Assembly (NCBI GenBank): GCA_945787925.1
Contig: CALZJY010000042.1
Span: forward strand, 1 to 10,344
Source: an uncultured Anaerosporobacter sp.
GTDB taxonomy: Bacteria; Bacillota; Clostridia; Lachnospirales; Lachnospiraceae
Length of the DNA: 10,344 bases
Direction of reading: 5' to 3'
The notes below the pieces were generated by a model that saw only the letters and a list, made by a program, of their open reading frames with translations, had not been told where the DNA came from and made no database searches. This document shows, one piece after another, positions 5,979-10,344 of the stretch; position 1 is the first letter of the stretch, and each line of letters opens with the position of its first letter. The position numbers and the translations under genes were made by a program.

Positions 5979-7895
5979 GTGATAGAAAAAATGCAGTTTA
6001 TCAATATTACTGGTCCAAAAACTGATATTGATCGTGTTGTAAATGACTACCTTAGCAAATATGACATCCATCTTGAGAATGCCCTCACAGAATTATCCAA
6101 TGTGACCGACTTAAAACCATTTATCGAAGCCAATCCCTATAAAGACCTCTTAGTAAAGGCGGAAGAGCTCGTACATTTACTCGGGAAAGATGCCGTTCCA
6201 AATGGAAGCCAACTCACGTTAGAAGAGGCTACTTCGATCATCAATGAGATGACGACGACAATCTCTAAGCTAAATGACACGAAACATTCCCTAAAGGACA
6301 AACGAAACCACTTCCGAGAACTCTTACAAAAGATTGAGCCATTTCGAATGCTCAATTATGACTTAAGAAAGATTCTTCATTTCCAATTCATCAAATTTCG
6401 GTTTGGCCGAATCTCTCACGAATACTTCGATAAATTCTCTAAATACATATACGACAACCTAAATACGGTATTTTATGAATGTGATAACGACAAGGACTAT
6501 GTCTGGGGCGTTTATTTCGTTCCAGAAACAAGCATCGACGAAGTCGATGCCATTTATTCCTCCCTTCATTTTGAGCGGATCTTTCTAAGCGATGAATACG
6601 ATGGCACGCCAGAAGAATCCTATCAGACGATGAACCGTTCCTTAGAACAGGTGCTTTCCGACATCAAGGTTCTATATGCCAAGACCAATATGTATCTAAC
6701 GGAACATTCGGGAGAACTATTAGATGCCTATGCCGTGATCAAAACACACTATCGCAACTTTGATATTCGAAAAATGGCCGCCCTTACCAACGAGCGTATC
6801 GACCATAGTGACAGCACTACGTTCTATATCCTCTGCGGATGGATGGCAACCAACGACTGCAAGAAGTTCATACGGGAGATTTCAGAGGATCCTCTCGTAT
6901 TTGTGATTACCGACTCCCAAGGAAGCGAGGGTTCTACGAAGCCTCCCACGAAGCTTAAGAATCTTCCCTTCCTAAAGCCCTTCGAACTATTTGTAAAGAT
7001 GTATGGACTTCCTGCGTATAATGAATTCGACCCGACTCTTCTTGTGGCACTTACTTACTCCTTTTTCTTTGGAGCGATGTTCGGAGACGTCGGTCAGGGA
7101 CTTTGCCTTGCGATTGGAGGGTTCCTTCTCTACCGATGCAAGCATATGGATATTGCCGGAATCATTTCCATCGCCGGATTGTTTTCCACGGCATTCGGAT
7201 TCGCCTACGGCTCTGTCTTTGGATTCGAGGACTTGATTCCTGGATTCTTTATGAAGCCGATGCACAATGTAATGTCGATCTTGATTATTTCCGTCTGCCT
7301 TGGAATTGTGATGATCTTAGTCTCAATCATCCTAAACATCTTAAACTCCATCCGGCAGAAAGACTATGACCACCTGCTGTTCGACTCTAATGGAATTGCG
7401 GGACTTATCTTTTATGGTGGCGGTATTTCCTGTATTGCAATGGCTGTCCTTGGGTATGCACTCCCTGCTACGATCCTAATCATGCTTCTCTTAGGCATTC
7501 CACTTGTGACCATGTTCTTTAAAGAACCACTCACCAAATGGATCACCCATCAGAAACAGGAGTTTCCAGAAGGAAAAGCCATGTTCGTGATTGAATCCAT
7601 CGTAGAGCTTTTCGATATCCTGCTTTCGTATACGACCAATACGGTTTCCTACCTGCGTGTCGGCGCATTTGCCCTTTCTCATGCAGGTATGATGAGCGTC
7701 GTATTGATGCTAGCAGGCGCGGAATCTGGCAGCTCTACCAACTGGATCATTATCATCATCGGCAACCTGATCGTTGCAGGCATGGAAGGATTAGTCGTTG
7801 GTATTCAAGTGCTCCGTCTAGAATACTATGAGATCTTTGGCCGATTTTATCGAGGCACTGGAAAGGAATTTAAATCCTTCCAGGAAAACAAATAA
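5979..7895 (+). CDS. ntpI: V-type ATPase subunit I (a-like stator)
   Basis: A 638-aa membrane stator subunit, the bacterial counterpart of eukaryotic V-ATPase subunit a, starting at GTG and reading MIEKMQFINITGPK as is usual for clostridial homologues. Residues 1 to about 340 are the cytoplasmic arm, which holds the peripheral stalks. It includes a long helical stretch (about 80-110) and the EHSGELLDAYAVIKTHY helix. From about 350 a block of seven to eight membrane helices begins at TLLVALTYSFFFGAMFGDVGQG. The essential half-channel arginine is Arg560 in SYLRVGAFALSHAG, facing Glu126 of subunit K. The C-terminus ends LRLEYYEIFGRFYRGTGKEFKSF, a well-conserved family tail. Full length, with no frame disruption. 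Subunit K follows after 16 bp. Confidence 0.95.
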   Translation: MIEKMQFINITGPKTDIDRVVNDYLSKYDIHLENALTELSNVTDLKPFIEANPYKDLLVKAEELVHLLGKDAVPNGSQLTLEEATSIINEMTTTISKLNDTKHSLKDKRNHFRELLQKIEPFRMLNYDLRKILHFQFIKFRFGRISHEYFDKFSKYIYDNLNTVFYECDNDKDYVWGVYFVPETSIDEVDAIYSSLHFERIFLSDEYDGTPEESYQTMNRSLEQVLSDIKVLYAKTNMYLTEHSGELLDAYAVIKTHYRNFDIRKMAALTNERIDHSDSTTFYILCGWMATNDCKKFIREISEDPLVFVITDSQGSEGSTKPPTKLKNLPFLKPFELFVKMYGLPAYNEFDPTLLVALTYSFFFGAMFGDVGQGLCLAIGGFLLYRCKHMDIAGIISIAGLFSTAFGFAYGSVFGFEDLIPGFFMKPMHNVMSILIISVCLGIVMILVSIILNILNSIRQKDYDHLLFDSNGIAGLIFYGGGISCIAMAVLGYALPATILIMLLLGIPLVTMFFKEPLTKWITHQKQEFPEGKAMFVIESIVELFDILLSYTTNTVSYLRVGAFALSHAGMMSVVLMLAGAESGSSTNWIIIIIGNLIVAGMEGLVVGIQVLRLEYYEIFGRFYRGTGKEFKSFQENK

Positions 7896-7911
7896 TAAGG
7901 AGGAACTTTCT

Positions 7912-8340
7912 ATGTTAACACTATTTAAATTGGTTGTAATATCCGCGCTTCTCTTAAGCATCCTTGTTCCCTTTGGCTATTTTGCTGTCAGTGCGCGGAA
8001 AAAAGGAAATTTTAAGATTGCCCTTGGTTGTAATACCGTCTTCTTCTTTGGAACCTTGATCATCGCAGATGTCTTGATCTTCAGCGGAAAGGTATCTGCC
8101 GCTGGAGCATCTGCTGCGGCAGCAACCTCTGCAGATGGCTTAAAATATATCGGGGCAGCACTTTCCACCGGCCTCTCCTGTATCGGCGGTGGTATTGCCG
8201 TAGCCTCTGCTGCTAGTGCCGCACTGGGGGCCATGAGCGAAGACCAGACGATCATGGGTAAAGCATTGATCTTCGTAGCGCTTGCAGAAGGTATTGCATT
8301 ATACGGATTATTGATTTCCTTAGTAATGCTCTTTCAATAA
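7912..8340 (+). CDS. ntpK: V-type ATPase subunit K (rotor ring c subunit)
   Basis: A 142-aa membrane protein with four predicted helices: about 5-27, 36-58, 77-108 and 113-141. The last two form the classic c-type hairpin: Gly/Ala-rich CIGGGIAVASAASAALGAM, a polar SEDQ loop, and FVALAEGIALYG with the ion-binding carboxylate Glu126. The first hairpin does not look like a duplicated c domain: it carries no matching Glu (only Asp53) and ends in an Ala-rich, signal-cleavage-like AAGASAAAATSA linker (63-74). The start at 7912 has AGGAGG 8 nt upstream; the open frame runs back into subunit I, but that extension is only overlap. The ring would carry protons or sodium through subunit I. The position after Glu126 is Gly, and no Gln is seen in helix 3, which argues against the usual sodium ligand set. 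Confidence 0.92.
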   Translation: MLTLFKLVVISALLLSILVPFGYFAVSARKKGNFKIALGCNTVFFFGTLIIADVLIFSGKVSAAGASAAAATSADGLKYIGAALSTGLSCIGGGIAVASAASAALGAMSEDQTIMGKALIFVALAEGIALYGLLISLVMLFQ

Positions 8341-8355
8341 GAAATAGGTGATTCT

Positions 8356-8664
8356 ATGAAGATGTATTTAATCAGTGACAATATCGACACGTATACTGGC
8401 ATGCGGCTTGCTGGGGTCGATGGCGTAATCATCCACTCCAAAGACCATTTAAAAGACGAACTTGAACAAGTGATGGCGGATAAGGAAATCGGCATCCTTC
8501 TCATTACTGAAAAGCTAAGCAACGAATTTCCGGAAATCATCAACGAAATCAAGCTAAACCGCCTGCTTCCTCTCATCGTAGAGATTCCAGACCGTCACGG
8601 TACCGGAAGAAAACCGGACTTCATTACCTCTTATGTCAGTGAAGCCATAGGATTAAAATTATAG
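8356..8664 (+). CDS. ntpG: V-type ATPase subunit F (central stalk; NtpG)
   Basis: A 102-aa soluble protein of the V-type subunit F family, which binds subunit D to form the rotating shaft. The N-terminal strand and loop MYLISDNIDTYTGMRLAGVDG has the family pattern of a strand, Asp, then G-x-R-L-A-G. The middle IGILLITEKLSNEF and the LLPLIVEIPD strand are typical of its CheY-like Rossmann core. The C-terminal helix (about 87-102) is the part that packs against D. The start has AGGTGA only 4 nt upstream, a weaker site than its neighbours. The gene lies 15 bp after subunit K and 19 bp before subunit E. Length and motifs are normal, so the assignment is firm. Confidence 0.93.
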   Translation: MKMYLISDNIDTYTGMRLAGVDGVIIHSKDHLKDELEQVMADKEIGILLITEKLSNEFPEIINEIKLNRLLPLIVEIPDRHGTGRKPDFITSYVSEAIGLKL

Positions 8665-8683
8665 CGGAAGGATGTGAATTCCT

Positions 8684-9250
8684 ATGAAATTAGATATTAA
8701 ACTCGATCACTTCTATAAATCGGTGATTGATGATGCGACTGCCAAAAGTGCAGCCATCCTAGCTGACTATAAGAAACAGTTATACGCACTATACGATAAA
8801 CGTCGAGAAGAACTCCTTGCAAACCAGGCGCTCACCCTTAAGACGGAAGCAAGCAACGTTGCTCGTGAAAAGAACAAACAGCTTTCCTCAGAATCTCTTA
8901 TGATCCGCCGTAGGATCAGCGAGAAAAAAGATGCTCTGAAGAATACCCTTTTTGAGGATGTTTCCGAAAAATTACGACAATTTATGACTACACCTGCTTA
9001 CGAGGAACTTCTCGTAAGCCAAATTACTGCTGCACTCGCCTTTGCAAATGGCGATCCGATTACGATTTATCTCAATCCATCGGATGCCAACAAGCAGCAC
9101 GCATTAGAGCAAAGGACCGAGACGCCGCTCACCATCAGCACGATTGATTTCATTGGTGGAACCCGGGCTGTCATCCATGAACGGCATATCTTAATCGATA
9201 ATTCCTTTATTACGAAATTGACCGAAGAAAAAGAACAATTTCAATTCTAG
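8684..9250 (+). CDS. ntpE: V-type ATPase subunit E (peripheral stalk)
   Basis: A 188-aa peripheral-stalk subunit. Residues 10-95 are a long charged helix (Lys/Glu/Ala/Leu-rich, with RRRISEKKDALKN) that should form the right-handed coiled coil with the G/H-type subunit encoded at the head of the operon. Residues about 100-185 form the mixed alpha/beta domain that contacts the top of subunit B. In that domain, ISTIDFIGGTRAVIHERHILIDNSF follows the conserved plan of a GG-turn, a strand, then IDNSF near the C-terminus. The start at ATG 8684 has GGAAGGA about 11 nt upstream, a rather long spacing. Subunit A follows after 20 bp. No membrane segments. It is slightly shorter than many E subunits (around 200), but the end is intact. 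Confidence 0.92.
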   Translation: MKLDIKLDHFYKSVIDDATAKSAAILADYKKQLYALYDKRREELLANQALTLKTEASNVAREKNKQLSSESLMIRRRISEKKDALKNTLFEDVSEKLRQFMTTPAYEELLVSQITAALAFANGDPITIYLNPSDANKQHALEQRTETPLTISTIDFIGGTRAVIHERHILIDNSFITKLTEEKEQFQF

Positions 9251-9270
9251 ATAAGGAGGCTTGTTCCATT

Positions 9271-10344
9271 ATGCAAATAACAGGTCATATTTATGGTATT
9301 AACGGACCCGTGGTAACCATAAAAGGAAATACAGGATTTCGAATGTCGGAAATGGTCTATGTCGGAGACCAACATCTCGTTGGCGAAGTCATCGGCCTGA
9401 CGAAGGACCTTACGACCATCCAAGTATTCGAAGAAACTACGGGACTCAAACCGAAACAACTAGTCTATGGCACGGGGCAGCAGATGTCCGTCGAGCTAGC
9501 TCCTGGCATCATTGGAAACATCTTTGATGGAATTGAACGCCCTCTGAACGTGATTGCATCCCAAAGCGGTGCATTCATTCCAAAAGGAGTCCGTGTTTCT
9601 AGCCTGGACGAACAAAAAAAATGGAGTGTCCATCTAACGGTCTCTCCTGGAGATAAGGTATACGGAGGGACGATTTTTGCTGAAACAAGGGAGACTAGCG
9701 CAATCGTCCATAAATCCATGGTGCCTCCTTTCTTCGAAGGCACAGTGCTTTTTGTCGTCTCGGATGGGGACTACACAATTCGCGAACCACTCGTGACCAT
9801 CCAGACTCCAAAAGGAGAAGAAGTAACCCTGACCCTTGCACAAAAATGGCCTATCCGTATTCCAAGACCAACTGCCAAACGTTTTGCGTCCGACCGGCCA
9901 CTGCTTACGGGGCAGCGAATCATCGATACGCTCTTTCCCATCTCCAAAGGCGGAACTGCCGCAATCCCAGGCGGATTCGGTACAGGGAAGACAATGACTC
10001 AGCATCAGCTCGCAAAATGGTCCGATGCGGATATTATCATTTACATAGGATGCGGCGAACGTGGCAATGAAATGACCAATGTTCTTGAAGACTTTAGCAA
10101 ATTAGTCGATCCGAAGTCCGGCAATCCGTTATTAGACCGTACTACACTGATTGCCAATACTTCGAACATGCCAGTAGCCGCCAGAGAGGCGAGCATCTAT
10201 ACAGGCATCACATTAGCAGAATATTACCGGGATATGGGGTATCACGTAGCCATCATGGCTGACTCCACTTCCAGATGGGCCGAGGCACTACGAGAACTCT
10301 CTGGCCGTTTGGAAGAGATGCCCGCAGAAGAAGGATTCCCCGCC
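9271..10344 (+). CDS. ntpA: V-type ATPase catalytic subunit A (3' truncated by window)
   Basis: The first 358 residues of the catalytic A subunit (usually about 590); the frame is open to the window edge. The N-terminal barrel starts MQITGHIYGINGPVV. Next comes the bulge region typical of A rather than B subunits (about 110-190). The nucleotide-binding domain follows, with Walker A GGFGTGKT at 234-241 (Lys240, Thr241) and catalytic Glu263 in CGERGNEMT. The ADSTSRWAEALRE segment and SGRLEEMPAEEG lie close to the end. The Walker A reads GGFGTGKT where many V/A-type enzymes have GPFG(S/A)GKT; the essential Lys and Thr are present, so activity is expected. AAGGAGG at 9253-9259 sets the start, with an 11-nt spacing. 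ATP hydrolysis or synthesis at the A/B interface drives, or is driven by, rotation of D/F/C and the K ring. Confidence 0.97.
   Translation, partial: MQITGHIYGINGPVVTIKGNTGFRMSEMVYVGDQHLVGEVIGLTKDLTTIQVFEETTGLKPKQLVYGTGQQMSVELAPGIIGNIFDGIERPLNVIASQSGAFIPKGVRVSSLDEQKKWSVHLTVSPGDKVYGGTIFAETRETSAIVHKSMVPPFFEGTVLFVVSDGDYTIREPLVTIQTPKGEEVTLTLAQKWPIRIPRPTAKRFASDRPLLTGQRIIDTLFPISKGGTAAIPGGFGTGKTMTQHQLAKWSDADIIIYIGCGERGNEMTNVLEDFSKLVDPKSGNPLLDRTTLIANTSNMPVAAREASIYTGITLAEYYRDMGYHVAIMADSTSRWAEALRELSGRLEEMPAEEGFPA

Noticed and set aside
7828..7911. Extended 170-aa start for subunit K
   Set aside because: The extension is the out-of-frame end of subunit I, and a strong AGGAGG precedes the ATG at 7912.
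8334..8576. Minus-strand open frame over subunit F, and similar antisense frames at 6137-6355, 6987-7265, 7977-8255 and 9465-10005
   Set aside because: All lie antisense to well-identified ATPase genes and show no family motifs or ribosome binding sites; they follow from codon bias on the plus strand.
1..10344. Mobile element, CRISPR array, toxin-antitoxin pair or defence system
   Set aside because: I found no long terminal repeats, spaced direct repeats, integrase, transposase, nuclease-helicase or toxin-like gene; all but one of the genes fit housekeeping or envelope families.

Overview
The window looks like ordinary chromosome from an anaerobic Firmicute of the class Clostridia, most likely Lachnospiraceae-like. 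This rests on strong AGGAGG ribosome binding sites, moderately AT-rich DNA, a bacterial V/A-type ATPase operon, a ComEC-like metallo-beta-lactamase lipoprotein paired with a DUF3006 protein, and an AI-2E family permease. Species-level assignment is not possible from reading alone. I see no phage, insertion sequence, CRISPR array or defence island.

Left part (1-1762): a minus-strand unit encodes a surface lipoprotein with a competence-type metallo-beta-lactamase fold and a C-terminal His/Cys module. It is followed by a small DUF3006 protein whose ribosome binding site overlaps the lipoprotein stop codon, and by a clear intrinsic terminator. Upstream lies a minus-strand tRNA-Lys(CUU) with a near-consensus promoter. 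The remaining space up to 1762 holds the promoter of the next, plus-strand gene.

Middle part (1763-4563): a plus-strand AI-2E family permease converges on a minus-strand group, with a bidirectional terminator hairpin between them. The minus-strand group reads trmB (tRNA m7G46 methyltransferase), an unrecognised 46-aa basic small protein, then trxA (thioredoxin). trmB has a good promoter facing away from the ATPase operon; the roughly 220-bp divergent gap also carries several inverted and direct repeats around a TATAAT box.

Right part (4564-10344, running off the end): a V/A-type rotary ATPase operon on the plus strand. The order is coiled-coil stalk subunit (G/H type), C (d-like), I (a-like stator), K (rotor ring c), F (central stalk), E (peripheral stalk), A (catalytic, incomplete). 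B and D would be expected just beyond the window. Gaps are 15-41 bp and most genes have a good ribosome binding site. The complex couples ATP hydrolysis or synthesis to ion movement: A/B hydrolyse ATP, D/F/C rotate with the K ring, and I with E and the coiled-coil subunit form the stator.

The gene content is mostly conventional. The points most worth a second look are the 46-aa gene ahead of trxA, the K subunit with an extra N-terminal membrane hairpin and a non-sodium-like ion site, the lipoprotein nuclease-like protein with its DUF3006 partner, and the repeat-rich leader of the ATPase operon.
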